Part shown: piece after piece, positions 34,361 to 41,950 of the stretch | Position numbering within the stretch: the stretch's first letter is position 1 | Layout: each line of letters starts with the position of its first letter | From: JAISGQ01 sp045604965 | GTDB lineage: Bacteria > Bacillota > Clostridia > Oscillospirales > Acutalibacteraceae | Direction: 5' to 3' | DNA length: 64,000 nucleotides | NCBI GenBank assembly: GCA_045604965.1 | Contig: JAZUPB010000006.1 | Coordinates: 1-64,000 of the forward strand | Made by a program: the position numbers and the translations under genes | The notes under the pieces: generated by a model | What the model was told of the DNA's origin: nothing | Seen by the model: only the letters and a program-made list of their open reading frames with translations | Databases searched by the model: none

Positions 34361-35350
34361 TTACCCTCCAATCGAACTGATAACCACATTCTTCAGCGCC
34401 TCTTTAAGTCGCTCGGCGTCTGCTCCTCCGATTTTATCTGTGAGGAGCAGGAGGTTGAAAAGGTCTCTCTGGAACCGCTCGAAGAGTGCCTGGAACTTCT
34501 GCAGGTCTGCATTGCTCTCTTTCTGGTACTTCCTTTCAAGAGCCTCCTTCTCTTCCTGTATCTTCTTTGCATTGGCTTCTGCGGCATCTGCGGTAATGGA
34601 CATCTGATTTATCTGTGCTTCAAACTTCTTTGCTATCTCTGCCTCAATTGCCGCTCGTTCCTCTTCTGTAAGCTCACGGGGTTTTGAAAGCTCTTCTATC
34701 TCCGCTTTGAGCTTAGCTATTTCAGCATCAGCTTTCTTCTTTGCCTTTTCTGCCTTTTCTTTTTCCTTGTCTCTCTGCTGCTGTGCGGTATTTACTTCTG
34801 CGGCGAGTGCGTTGTTTTTATCTCTCAGGTTATCAGCTACCTCACGGCTTGCCTTGAGTCTGTTCTCCGCCTCCTCTGCCGCGCTCTCTGCCTCGTCCGC
34901 TCTGCGCCGCTCGGCTTCAGCTTCTTCCTTTGCAGCCTTTACATCGGCAACTGCTTTCTGCAGTTCACGAGTGCTCATATCCTCTACATTGTTTTCCTCT
35001 ACGAATGTTTCGCGCTCATCAGGAGGAAGGGCAAGAAGCTCAAGTGCTTGGGTATATGTAAGACTTCCGAATATTTCAAGGGGAGTTTTCCCCGAGAGCC
35101 CTATCTGATTGCCGCCGTATTCACGGTAAAGCTTCATAAGGTTCTGCGCGGTAGACTGACTGTATTCCACATTTTCAAGCAGCCACTGCTCCCATTCTCC
35201 GTGAGGAACTATATTTTTTGCCTGTGTAAGCCGCTCACCGATCTCGATAGATGCAGTGAGTAGCGTGCGTGCCGTCTGCTGCTTTATGGTGTTGATCTCC
35301 GTCGCCAGACGATCCATCTCTTGATACGCTATTCGATTTTCCATTGTCAT
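34361..35350 (-). CDS. DUF3102-type DNA-binding protein with long coiled coil
   Basis: 329 residues, ATG after AGGAGGAAA. N-terminal 115 residues (ASIEIGERLTQAKNIVPHG, EWEQWLLENVEYSQSTAQN, LMKLYREYG) are the DUF3102 helix-turn-helix domain found in phage and plasmid ParB-like proteins. Residues about 130-290 are an unbroken coiled coil rich in Ala, Glu and Lys (AEEAENRLKASREVADNL). The last 40 residues are a short helical cap. It may bind phage DNA and bridge it. The coiled-coil coding stretch carries three of the CGAGCGG motifs described in the findings. Confidence 0.7.
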   Translation of the reverse strand: MTMENRIAYQEMDRLATEINTIKQQTARTLLTASIEIGERLTQAKNIVPHGEWEQWLLENVEYSQSTAQNLMKLYREYGGNQIGLSGKTPLEIFGSLTYTQALELLALPPDERETFVEENNVEDMSTRELQKAVADVKAAKEEAEAERRRADEAESAAEEAENRLKASREVADNLRDKNNALAAEVNTAQQQRDKEKEKAEKAKKKADAEIAKLKAEIEELSKPRELTEEERAAIEAEIAKKFEAQINQMSITADAAEANAKKIQEEKEALERKYQKESNADLQKFQALFERFQRDLFNLLLLTDKIGGADAERLKEALKNVVISSIGG

Positions 35351-35357
35351 TTTCCTC

Positions 35358-37337
35358 CTATGCTGTTTTTGTTTTCTTCTCCTTAAGAACTACCTTGCTC
35401 ATCCATTCATCTACGAAGGTCTGTATGAACGGTTCTCCTACAGCCTGACAGGTTCTGTCTCCCAGCGTGTAACACTGCTGAACTTTCTTGTCTTTTAGCT
35501 CCAGCGTATAGTAGGGATTGTCGGGATAGTTAATAAGCCGAATAAAGAATATTGCCGTTGAGCCGCTCGCCATTTTATCTACATATCCACCGACGCAGTG
35601 ATGCAACGTCTTTCCTTCATTGGTAAGCTCATTCGGGTGCTGTGCCGGGCGTATAAGCAGCTCACCGCTTTGATACGACAGTTTGTCCAGCTTCTTCGCT
35701 GCCGCAGAAAAAGCGGCTATTTTGGTTTCATTTGCCTTGTATTCAATTTGTGCTGAGGTTCGCTGATGAGCTACGTGCAGATTTGACGGGAAGAGAACTT
35801 CTTTCGACGTAAGGTCAAGTTCAAGCATCTCGCATTCTTTTATATAGTCGGAGTATGCGATGTCCGCTATCCGTGTTCCGCTGCGCTCTTGTTTTGTTAG
35901 ATATTTGAGCAGCTGTTTCAGACTCATATATTCCAAGCAGTTTCCGATTCTGTCTGTAAGCGGAAGTTCCTCAAGGAATATTCGAGTATATTCTTCATTG
36001 AGCCGCTCGGGGTATTTTGTCAGCCATTGGGCTGCACGAATCTGTTTTACTCCCCACTGGTCGGCAGGCAGAATCTTAAGGTAATGCAGAGGCATTTTCT
36101 TGAAACAAGCTTTCAATGTTTTGCCGCTTTTATTGATAAGCGGTCTGTCTTCTTTCGAAAATCCTCTTATCCATTCTGCTATCAGCTTGTAATATCCGCC
36201 CTTTTGCAAGAATTCAAGCAATGGGTATCTGGCGAAATCGAGCATAAAACGAATAACATTTTTGTATTCTCTCGTGTCGTATGTTGTGCATATGTATCCA
36301 TCTATGTTCGCATAACGTAGTTTGCAGTTCTGTGTTTCTACCCGAACATTATCTGTATAAAATCTGTAGGAGCCGTCATACACTTCTGTACCTTTGGTTC
36401 TTGTCCATTCACTGAGTGCGTATCGCTGATGATAGAAGAAATAGTTTTCTTTGCTTTCTTTGAGCCACTTTGCAACTTTATCTCCACGTATGGCGAATCG
36501 CTGAAACTCATCGAGAAACTCTGTGATGTCCTTATATTCTGCTTTAGGATCTCTGCAAAGATGCCACTCTCTAACGAATAACGTCTTTCCGTCTGTTCCC
36601 ATCTGCAATGCAGCAACATTTTGTACATAGCTGGATGAAAAACGGGCTCCATTCTCAAGTACGGAATATACTCGTGCTCCGCAGTTTGGGCAGTTTACTG
36701 TAGCACCTTGTCTGAAGCGCTCGCGCATCGCTCTCACTTTTTGTCCGCAGGCATAGCATAAGCCTCGCACGTTGCCTTTCTTATAAACAAGGGTGTAGTC
36801 ATCTGATATGACTTCCCTGCGAACCCACTGTTCGAATCCGTCAGGCAGCCCCTTTGGACAGAGAATATAATCTTCATCTTCAATCTCTCCTCGTGCCGCT
36901 CGTTTAGCGTGTCTTGTCTTTTCTCTTGCTTCATCGCACCAGTCGCACAGTGTTTCCATCTGATGGTTTCGGCTATCTCTGCCTGTCCATCGACGCAGTA
37001 TCGCTTCTTCACGCTCCGAAATAGAGATATAAACCACAGTTGGGCTATTTACTCTCCTTATCATTTCACTAAGCGTACTTGCTGTTTTGAGCTTATTTTC
37101 CTTTGGCGCATAGATTCTGTAATCGCTTTGTTTCTTTGAGCAGATCACGCGGAAGGTCTCCGGATCCGCCATCCAGTGCCGCTCTTTCTTGTATGCTTCG
37201 TTGCATATAAAATCTACGCATAAGAACCTCTCACCGTTTATTGCAGGTTGTGTAACCCTTACCTGCCACTGTATAAGGTGGTTGCCTTTCCAGGTATCAG
37301 AAAACGGAAGTGTGCGCAGCTTCTTCGGTATCTTCAC
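35358..37337 (-). CDS. PcfJ-like protein
   Basis: Start taken as GTG 37337, which overlaps the previous stop (GTGA) and has AAAGGAGGG before it; 659 residues. The N-terminus is beta-rich, a zinc ribbon (CYACGQKVRAMRERF...CPNCGARV) lies about residues 190-225, and the C-terminal third has RTSAQIEYKANETKIAAF, LTNEGKTLHHCVGGYV and YYTLELKDKKVQQCYT, the signature of PcfJ-like proteins first named on the pCF10 plasmid. Function is not established; a link to DNA replication or transfer is suspected because it travels with PcfK and Rep genes, as here. Confidence 0.75.
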   Translation of the reverse strand: MKIPKKLRTLPFSDTWKGNHLIQWQVRVTQPAINGERFLCVDFICNEAYKKERHWMADPETFRVICSKKQSDYRIYAPKENKLKTASTLSEMIRRVNSPTVVYISISEREEAILRRWTGRDSRNHQMETLCDWCDEAREKTRHAKRAARGEIEDEDYILCPKGLPDGFEQWVRREVISDDYTLVYKKGNVRGLCYACGQKVRAMRERFRQGATVNCPNCGARVYSVLENGARFSSSYVQNVAALQMGTDGKTLFVREWHLCRDPKAEYKDITEFLDEFQRFAIRGDKVAKWLKESKENYFFYHQRYALSEWTRTKGTEVYDGSYRFYTDNVRVETQNCKLRYANIDGYICTTYDTREYKNVIRFMLDFARYPLLEFLQKGGYYKLIAEWIRGFSKEDRPLINKSGKTLKACFKKMPLHYLKILPADQWGVKQIRAAQWLTKYPERLNEEYTRIFLEELPLTDRIGNCLEYMSLKQLLKYLTKQERSGTRIADIAYSDYIKECEMLELDLTSKEVLFPSNLHVAHQRTSAQIEYKANETKIAAFSAAAKKLDKLSYQSGELLIRPAQHPNELTNEGKTLHHCVGGYVDKMASGSTAIFFIRLINYPDNPYYTLELKDKKVQQCYTLGDRTCQAVGEPFIQTFVDEWMSKVVLKEKKTKTA

Positions 37338-37537
37338 TTCTGCTCCCTCCTTTGAGGGACGGCCGCCCAATCGTCACAATTCGGGCAATGTAAAGGCTTA
37401 TTCAATTCCGCTGCTTTCATTGCGATTTTCACATCGTAATAGACACCTTTGTCGCAGGTCTCACATCTGCAGAATGCAGCTCTTCCGTTGGTGTTTACAA
37501 CGTATTCTTTTGAAAATTCTTCTCTTGTTATCGGCAT
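37334..37537 (-). CDS. Small zinc protein between PcfK and PcfJ
   Basis: 67 residues: FCRCETCDKGVYYDV and LHCPNCDDWAAV give two cysteine pairs. It overlaps the PcfJ start and follows PcfK by 12 bases, so the three form one translational unit. Confidence 0.65.
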   Translation of the reverse strand: MPITREEFSKEYVVNTNGRAAFCRCETCDKGVYYDVKIAMKAAELNKPLHCPNCDDWAAVPQRREQK

Positions 37538-37549
37538 CGCTTACCCCTC

Positions 37550-37909
37550 CTAACTGATAATATCGAAGATATTGATAATATTCTGAGGCTCGGCAGTGCC
37601 GGATTTGGTTTCCTCGTTGGGCATTTCTATCCTCATATCAAAATATATATTGGCATTGGGGCAGTAGAATTGAACCGCTCGACGATAAAGCTCTATATCG
37701 CTTATGCTGGTACCTATGCCTTTTGTAATCTCTAAAAGGCAATCGTTTAGGGTTTTGCCGCTCTCGGCGATTACATTTTCAAATGTATCTGACTGATTAC
37801 ATAAGTCGCACAGCATTTCAAAGGTCTCATTCTTTACTGCGTTAACGTATTTGTTTCTCTTATCTACTGTCTGAAGCTCATCGGTAAGCTTCGCTATTGC
37901 TCCTGCCAT
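37550..37909 (-). CDS. PcfK-like protein
   Basis: 119 residues, ATG after AGGAGGAATACAAAAA. The stretch ESGKTLNDCLLEITKGIG, ISDIELYRRAVQFYCPNAN and IYFDMRIEM fits PcfK-like proteins, the usual partner of PcfJ. Acidic C-terminus. Role unknown. Confidence 0.65.
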   Translation of the reverse strand: MAGAIAKLTDELQTVDKRNKYVNAVKNETFEMLCDLCNQSDTFENVIAESGKTLNDCLLEITKGIGTSISDIELYRRAVQFYCPNANIYFDMRIEMPNEETKSGTAEPQNIINIFDIIS

Positions 37910-37926
37910 TTTTTGTATTCCTCCTG

Positions 37927-38166
37927 TTATTTATAAATTGTTATTTCTTCTACGGGTATTTCACGGGCATAACCTGCTCTCGGTCTGCTGGGCTCCCTGA
38001 CAAGAAAACTCTGCTCAGCGTCCTCAAGCTCTACGAGTGTGCGTAATCTCTCAGGTTCGTATCGGTGATCTATGCGTTGTATTACGGCTGCTATTCTGTA
38101 TAGCTTCCCCTCGTACTGGACTATTCTCTCTTTCAGCATCGCTGCTCTCGCTTCAGTGCCGGTCAT
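37927..38166 (-). CDS. Hypothetical small phage protein
   Basis: 79 residues. AMLKERIVQYEGKLYRIAA, VIQRIDHRYEPERLRTLVE, LEDAEQSFLV suggest a compact beta barrel like those found in DNA-associated phage proteins. It directly follows the Rep gene. Not recognised. Confidence 0.55.
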   Translation of the reverse strand: MTGTEARAAMLKERIVQYEGKLYRIAAVIQRIDHRYEPERLRTLVELEDAEQSFLVREPSRPRAGYAREIPVEEITIYK

Positions 38167-38167
38167 A

Positions 38168-39001
38168 TTATTCCTTCCTCCTCATTCTTACGTAAAGATA
38201 AGCGCCTGCAACGAAGTCACTGTATCTGATCTGACAACTTATGTATTGATCTTTTTCATACATCCGCTCGAAGCGTTCTCTTCTTTCTCCCTCGGAAGCC
38301 TTCGCTATTTTTTCTGCCGTTCGCCTCCCTATCTTGTGATCGGCTGTTGTAACCTTCGGCTTGGCGAGATTCTTGCTTGTCCGCCAGCGGCGAGATATCT
38401 TTTTCTTATCTTCTTTCGGAGGTTTCTTTTGCTTTCCGAGGTAGTGAGCCATTCCATCAAATCCATATACATCCGGTTGTAAGCGTCGGGACTGTTTTCT
38501 GCCTCCCATCTTCCACAGCCGCTCGGCGGTGTCTCTGTCGGGAAAGTTCACTACTATGTGATGATGTATGCGAGTGGGTTCTCCATCTTCTGTATGTGTT
38601 TCCGTAACGATAATGTATTTGAGTGGTTCTGATGCAACTCTTCGAAGGCGACGGATATAATTCGCCGTGTCTCTGTATGCCTTCTCTTCGCTGTCGGGTA
38701 AATGCTCATCGTCATAGGTCAGGGTGAGCCATATATCCTTATCTGTAAAATTCGCATTAAGCAGCCGTGAAAGCTTCTTGATGCTGTTTCGCTCATTGAG
38801 TTCCTCCTGGACTTTTCGTGTTGGTTTTACTCTGGCCGCTCTTGCTGAATCGCTTCGGGTTTTCCATATAGGGAATATCTCCACCTCGGTTATCGGTCCT
38901 GAGCGAACTGTCTTTACTCTGTACCCCTTGACTCCTTTTTGAAATCCGAGAGAGTTTATTTCTTTTGTGAAAAGAAGTTCATAATCCTGTGTAGGTAAAA
39001 T
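38168..39001 (-). CDS. HUH rolling-circle-type replication initiator (Rep)
   Basis: Proposed start is ATT at 39001, six bases after GGGAGGTGA; the first ordinary start, GTG 38884, lies 39 codons in and has no ribosome site, and the extra N-terminus reads as protein (DYELLFTKEINSL, GYRVKTVRSGPITE). Product 277 residues. Motif 1 IWLTLTYDD, motif 2 RIHHHIVV (the HUH metal site) and motif 3 MAHYLGKQKK with the catalytic Tyr are in the right order for Rep nucleases. A basic linker and C-terminal helices follow. No polymerase, helicase or primase is encoded in the prophage, so this may start replication with host enzymes. Confidence 0.8.
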   Translation of the reverse strand: MLPTQDYELLFTKEINSLGFQKGVKGYRVKTVRSGPITEVEIFPIWKTRSDSARAARVKPTRKVQEELNERNSIKKLSRLLNANFTDKDIWLTLTYDDEHLPDSEEKAYRDTANYIRRLRRVASEPLKYIIVTETHTEDGEPTRIHHHIVVNFPDRDTAERLWKMGGRKQSRRLQPDVYGFDGMAHYLGKQKKPPKEDKKKISRRWRTSKNLAKPKVTTADHKIGRRTAEKIAKASEGERRERFERMYEKDQYISCQIRYSDFVAGAYLYVRMRRKE

Positions 39002-39014
39002 AAAATCACCTCCC

Positions 39015-39086
39015 TGTGGTTGACTTGTTAATACTGATTACAAGGACGGTAAAGCGCCCTTCGGCGCTTTCGTTGACAAGTCCACA
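39015..39086. other. Candidate replication origin next to Rep
   Basis: TGTGGTTGACTTGTTAA at 39015-39031 and an inverted near-copy TTGACAAGTCCACA at 39073-39086 flank a perfect 8-bp hairpin (39051-39070, loop CTTC). Inverted arms around an exposed hairpin just upstream of a rep gene are the usual layout of a double-strand origin. The right arm also contains a promoter. Confidence 0.4.
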
Positions 39087-39107
39087 TAAAGGTGATATAC
39101 TATATAT

Positions 39108-39167
39108 GCTATTGGTTCACTTTCGTGTGGACTCTGCCCTCGGTCGTTGGCGCGGCCGAGGGTTTTT
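39108..39167 (+). ncRNA. Candidate phage small RNA, about 60 nt
   Basis: TTGACA (39073-39078), 17-bp spacer and TATACT (39096-39101) place a start near 39108. A 10-bp stem with a G-U pair (39137-39146 / 39153-39162) followed by TTTTTATTTT ends the transcript. No open reading frame fits in it and it is opposite to the surrounding operon, so a small RNA is the simplest reading. Confidence 0.55.
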
Positions 39168-39396
39168 ATTTTGCTTTTAGTTTTCCGTGATCGATAAGGA
39201 GTTGTATGTATATCTCAAAATGATGCCTCTCGGTATCGGACGGAATGGTAATATGTCTTTCCTTTTTCCATTCTTCGTATATAGGCCTGATTTGCGGATG
39301 GTTGATATTGATGTGATAGCCGTATGAATTTACACCCGGTGGAATGCGTATCGAGTTGTTTCTTGATGGCATTTTTCTTGGTACAGCTCTGCTCAT
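39166..39396 (-). CDS. Hypothetical early phage protein
   Basis: 76 residues from ATG 39396, overlapping the previous stop. Basic N-terminus (MSRAVPRKMPSRNN), then SYGYHININHPQIRPIYEE and HHFEIYIQLLIDHGK. Not recognised; such small basic proteins next to cro are often accessory. Confidence 0.55.
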   Translation of the reverse strand: MSRAVPRKMPSRNNSIRIPPGVNSYGYHININHPQIRPIYEEWKKERHITIPSDTERHHFEIYIQLLIDHGKLKAK

Positions 39397-39701
39397 ATGT
39401 GTTTGCCATACCTTCTTTTTAAATAGCAAATTCTACCGCCAATTTTCTTTCTCGGGATCCCCGTTATCTGAGCTATTACTCTTGGTGGATTACCCTCACG
39501 GTATAGTCTCATTACCTGCTCGGTTATTTCTTTGGTCCATTTAAACTCACCGGCTACATATATTTTCTTAGGAGGGTTCTCGGGTTCAGACTCTGCACTC
39601 TTTGGCTCCGGCGGAAGAGTGCCCATTTCTTTTCTCAAACAATACTGGCCATAAGACAATCCATACTGTTTTGCTTTTGCCGCTGTCTCACTGAGACTCA
39701 T
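39393..39701 (-). CDS. Hypothetical early protein with helix-turn-helix-like end
   Basis: 102 residues. N-terminal KAKQYGLSYGQYCLRKEMG is typical of small Clostridia phage proteins; a Pro/Glu linker follows; the C-terminal WTKEITEQVMRLYREGNPP and VIAQITGIPRKKIGGRI read like a helix-turn-helix. Overlaps genes on both sides. Confidence 0.6.
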   Translation of the reverse strand: MSLSETAAKAKQYGLSYGQYCLRKEMGTLPPEPKSAESEPENPPKKIYVAGEFKWTKEITEQVMRLYREGNPPRVIAQITGIPRKKIGGRICYLKRRYGKHI

Positions 39702-39940
39702 TTGCTCACCTGCTCTGCATCGTATTTTTCGAATATCCTTTTGATTTCAAGTTCTTCCTCTGTGAACTCCACGTCATATAAGTCAGCCTCTATTTTTTCA
39801 AGCCGTTCGGTGTGTTCCTTCAGCATAGTTGAGTGTTCTTCTTTGCATTTATTAAGATTGTCGATATTGGCGCAGGCACCGATTACGATTCCACACATTA
39901 ATGCTGCGACAATAAGAAGTGTTACAATTTCTAATGTCAT
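39698..39940 (-). CDS. Small single-span membrane protein
   Basis: 80 residues from ATG 39940, with AAGGAGG before it. One membrane span (about 3-23: EIVTLLIVAALMCGIVIGA) then a charged coiled coil (KEHTERLEKIEADLYDVEF). Could act at the membrane early in lysogeny or infection; unrecognised. Start region lies in the 30-bp repeat shared with the coat/decoration junction. Confidence 0.6.
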   Translation of the reverse strand: MTLEIVTLLIVAALMCGIVIGACANIDNLNKCKEEHSTMLKEHTERLEKIEADLYDVEFTEEELEIKRIFEKYDAEQVSK

Positions 39941-39967
39941 TTTTATTACCTCCTTATGCTGTTGCTC
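39938..39967. repeat. 30-bp repeat spanning stop, ribosome site and start (copy 2)
   Basis: Identical to 24349-24378. Here it joins the end of the DNA-binding gene 39946-40203 to the start of the membrane-protein gene. Confidence 0.85.
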
Positions 39968-40203
39968 ACTGGCTGCATACAGTTGTACATCTTCTTGGCA
40001 ACGTCCGCGACGCGCCATCTTTTGCGATTGTTAACAATGTAGTAGGGCACATCCTTGAGCCAGGCTTCGTACGATGAGTGATGTTTTATTCCGAGTTCAC
40101 GTCCAACCTCCAGGGCTGTCATCATCCCTCCACCGTACCGCTCGCGGAGATCTTCTTCGATTTCTTTCTGTTTCGGTGGTATTAAATATTTTGTTCTGGG
40201 CAT
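39946..40203 (-). CDS. Excisionase-like / small DNA-binding protein
   Basis: 85 residues, ATG after AAGGAGG. TALEVGRELGIKHHSSYEAW and VNNRKRWRVADVAKKMY resemble the winged-helix of excisionase/MerR-like proteins, where 'RWRVADV' is the wing and second helix. In its place behind cro it could control integrase direction. A repressor operator lies between cro and this gene. Confidence 0.6.
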   Translation of the reverse strand: MPRTKYLIPPKQKEIEEDLRERYGGGMMTALEVGRELGIKHHSSYEAWLKDVPYYIVNNRKRWRVADVAKKMYNCMQPVSNSIRR

Positions 40204-40221
40204 TGTTTATCCTCCTTTTTT

Positions 40222-40237
40222 GTTTCCTTTAGGAAAC
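40222..40237. promoter_or_regulatory. Repressor operator-like site inside the early operon
   Basis: GTTTCCTTTAGGAAAC, a near palindrome identical in core to the two sites around the cro promoter, placed between the cro stop and the ribosome site of the next gene. Confidence 0.6.
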
Positions 40238-40441
40238 TCATTCGTTAAAAAAAATATCATTCACCTGCTCTGCCGTAAGTTCAAGTACGGTAATGATTCT
40301 CTCCATTTCCGCCCTGTCAAACTCTGAAGTTCCATTTAATTTACGGTAAAAGGCACTTCTCTTAATTCGTATTTTCTCAGCAAAAGACTTCATCGAGTAA
40401 CCTTTTGCAATGACTGTCGCACGTAATTTGTTGGGATTCAT
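40238..40441 (-). CDS. Cro-like helix-turn-helix protein
   Basis: 67 residues. KLRATVIAKGYSMKSFAEK, IRIKRSAFYRKLNGTS is a compact XRE/Cro helix-turn-helix and the rest is a short tail (ELTAEQVNDIFF). It faces the CI-like repressor across a shared operator region, so it should favour lytic growth by blocking the repressor promoter. Confidence 0.8.
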   Translation of the reverse strand: MNPNKLRATVIAKGYSMKSFAEKIRIKRSAFYRKLNGTSEFDRAEMERIITVLELTAEQVNDIFFNE

Positions 40442-40461
40442 TTTTTCACCTCTCTTCCTTT

Positions 40462-40477
40462 GTTTCCTTTAGGACAC
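40462..40477. promoter_or_regulatory. Operator between cro start and its promoter
   Basis: GTTTCCTTTAGGACAC, matching the 40222 site in 14 of 16 bases. It lies just downstream of the cro -10 box. Confidence 0.65.
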
Positions 40478-40481
40478 CATA

Positions 40482-40510
40482 ATGTTATCACTGTATTCTT
40501 GCGTTGTCAA
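40482..40510 (-). promoter_or_regulatory. Early (cro) promoter
   Basis: On the minus strand TTGACA (40510-40505), 17-bp spacer, TAACAT (40487-40482), with operators on both sides (40462-40477 and 40510-40525). Confidence 0.75.
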
Positions 40511-40525
40511 TCCCCTTTAGGAAAC
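40510..40525. promoter_or_regulatory. Operator upstream of the cro promoter
   Basis: ATCCCCTTTAGGAAAC, sharing CCTTTAGGAAAC with the 40222 site; it touches the -35 box of the cro promoter. Confidence 0.6.
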
Positions 40526-40551
40526 TTTTTTCTCTTTTTTGATAATTTGTG

Positions 40552-40580
40552 TTGCAAAAAGGACACACATAATATATAAT
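40552..40580 (+). promoter_or_regulatory. Repressor promoter
   Basis: TTGCAA (40552-40557), 17-bp spacer containing AAGGACAC (a possible half-operator), TATAAT (40575-40580), 24 bases before the repressor start. Suits self-control by the repressor. Confidence 0.7.
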
Positions 40581-40603
40581 GACCTTGTAAAGGCGGTGAT
40601 ATA

Positions 40604-41233
40604 ATGAAGTTTGACCTCTACTCCAGACGCAAAGAATTAGGTCTTTCTCTTGAGGAAGTTGGTAGGCGCGTAGGCGTTAGTAAAAGTACTGTAAAAAAAT
40701 GGGAGAGCGGTTATATTGAAAATATGAAAAGAGACAAAGTCGCTTTATTAGCAGAAGTATTATGTGTCTCTCCTCTCGATATATTAGGAATTGAATATAA
40801 CCGTTCTGAATCCACTTACAATAATGTTATTCCTCTCCCTTCTACCCGACAGGTACCTTTGCTCGGCAAAATCGCCTGCGGTGACCCTATTCTCGCTGTT
40901 GAGAATATTGACGAGTATGTTGCTATGCCCGATACTGTTCGTGCCGACTTTGCTTTGACCTGTAAAGGCGAAAGTATGATAAATGCTCGAATACTTGACG
41001 GCGATATAGTTTATATTCATCAGCAAGACGATGTTGAAAACGGAGAGATCGCAGCTGTTGTTATTGATGATGAAGCAACTCTCAAGAGGGTCTATAAGGA
41101 TCCCGAGCGCGAACAGCTCACCCTTATGCCAGAAAACCCGGCTTACCCGCCGCTCGTGTATCGTGGTGAAGAGCTGGATCATATTCGTATAATAGGAAAA
41201 GTCGTGGCTTTCTACAGCCCGAATGTAAAATAG
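40604..41233 (+). CDS. CI/LexA-like self-cleaving phage repressor
   Basis: 209 residues, ATG after GGCGGTGAT. N-terminal XRE helix-turn-helix (LEEVGRRVGVSKSTVKKWE). C-terminal S24 peptidase domain: cleavage site Cys92-Gly93 in KIACGDP, nucleophile Ser124 in KGESM and general base Lys161 in ATLKRV. After host DNA damage RecA would trigger self-cleavage and induction, so the prophage is probably SOS-inducible. Faces cro and shares operators with it. Confidence 0.9.
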   Translation: MKFDLYSRRKELGLSLEEVGRRVGVSKSTVKKWESGYIENMKRDKVALLAEVLCVSPLDILGIEYNRSESTYNNVIPLPSTRQVPLLGKIACGDPILAVENIDEYVAMPDTVRADFALTCKGESMINARILDGDIVYIHQQDDVENGEIAAVVIDDEATLKRVYKDPEREQLTLMPENPAYPPLVYRGEELDHIRIIGKVVAFYSPNVK

Positions 41234-41251
41234 CGCTTGGAGGTGATCGCA

Positions 41252-41947
41252 TTGCTCGGTATCATTGTCGGAATCTTCTTAGGTTCATTAGCTATTGGTC
41301 TTTTTCGCCTTTTTTGGGAGATTTTTGGAGATTTTTCCACTTATCAACCAAATAAGGTGCTTTGCAAAAACTGTGAGCTACATTACACAAAACAGAAGCG
41401 CAAACGAGGGGTTGACGGAAAATATCGCCCTTCTCAGACGGAGGTCAATCATTATTGTCGTTCTCTGCCTCGAATGCTTCCCAGTGAAAATTGTCGATGT
41501 ATTCTATCCGGTGATAGCACCCGTTATGAACCTATGCCAGAAAGCCGTGTATTGAAGAAAAGAAGGCGTATCTTTGTATTGGGGCGTATTGCAACATTCT
41601 TTATATTTGTTGTTGCCATTGCCTTTATCTGCCGTTTCTGCTTTTCCTCATTAGCTCCTTCTCAAACAAAGCAATCAAGCGCCAGTGCATATTCATCGTC
41701 CAACTCGTCGTACGATAGCAATAAACCAGCCCGCACTACCACAAGTACAACAACAGTCAATATTCACTCTCGGCGATACATTATACTTAATACCTCTACA
41801 AAGTGTTTTCATTTAACCGATGAATGTTATGCTGCAGATAGAATCGACATTTCCAACTATAAAGAAGTATATGACACTGTTGTAAACGTAGCTAATGACG
41901 GTTATTCTCCGTGCGGTATATGCGCCAAATATATTGATTTAGACTAA
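41252..41947 (+). CDS. Membrane-anchored protein with metal-binding-type cysteine motif
   Basis: TTG at 41252 fits GGAGGTGAT eight bases upstream better than the in-frame TTG at 41237. 231 residues. Two hydrophobic spans (about 2-22 and 107-128) with a cysteine/basic cytosolic or external segment between (CKNCELHYTKQKRK, CRSLPRML), a Ser/Thr linker at 130-165, and a C-terminal motif KCFHLTDECYAADRI...GYSPCGICAKY resembling the Ada-type metal-binding domain. It directly follows the repressor, so it may be expressed in the lysogen; a role in superinfection exclusion or host benefit is possible but not shown. Confidence 0.6.
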   Translation: MLGIIVGIFLGSLAIGLFRLFWEIFGDFSTYQPNKVLCKNCELHYTKQKRKRGVDGKYRPSQTEVNHYCRSLPRMLPSENCRCILSGDSTRYEPMPESRVLKKRRRIFVLGRIATFFIFVVAIAFICRFCFSSLAPSQTKQSSASAYSSSNSSYDSNKPARTTTSTTTVNIHSRRYIILNTSTKCFHLTDECYAADRIDISNYKEVYDTVVNVANDGYSPCGICAKYIDLD

Positions 41948-41950
41948 AAA

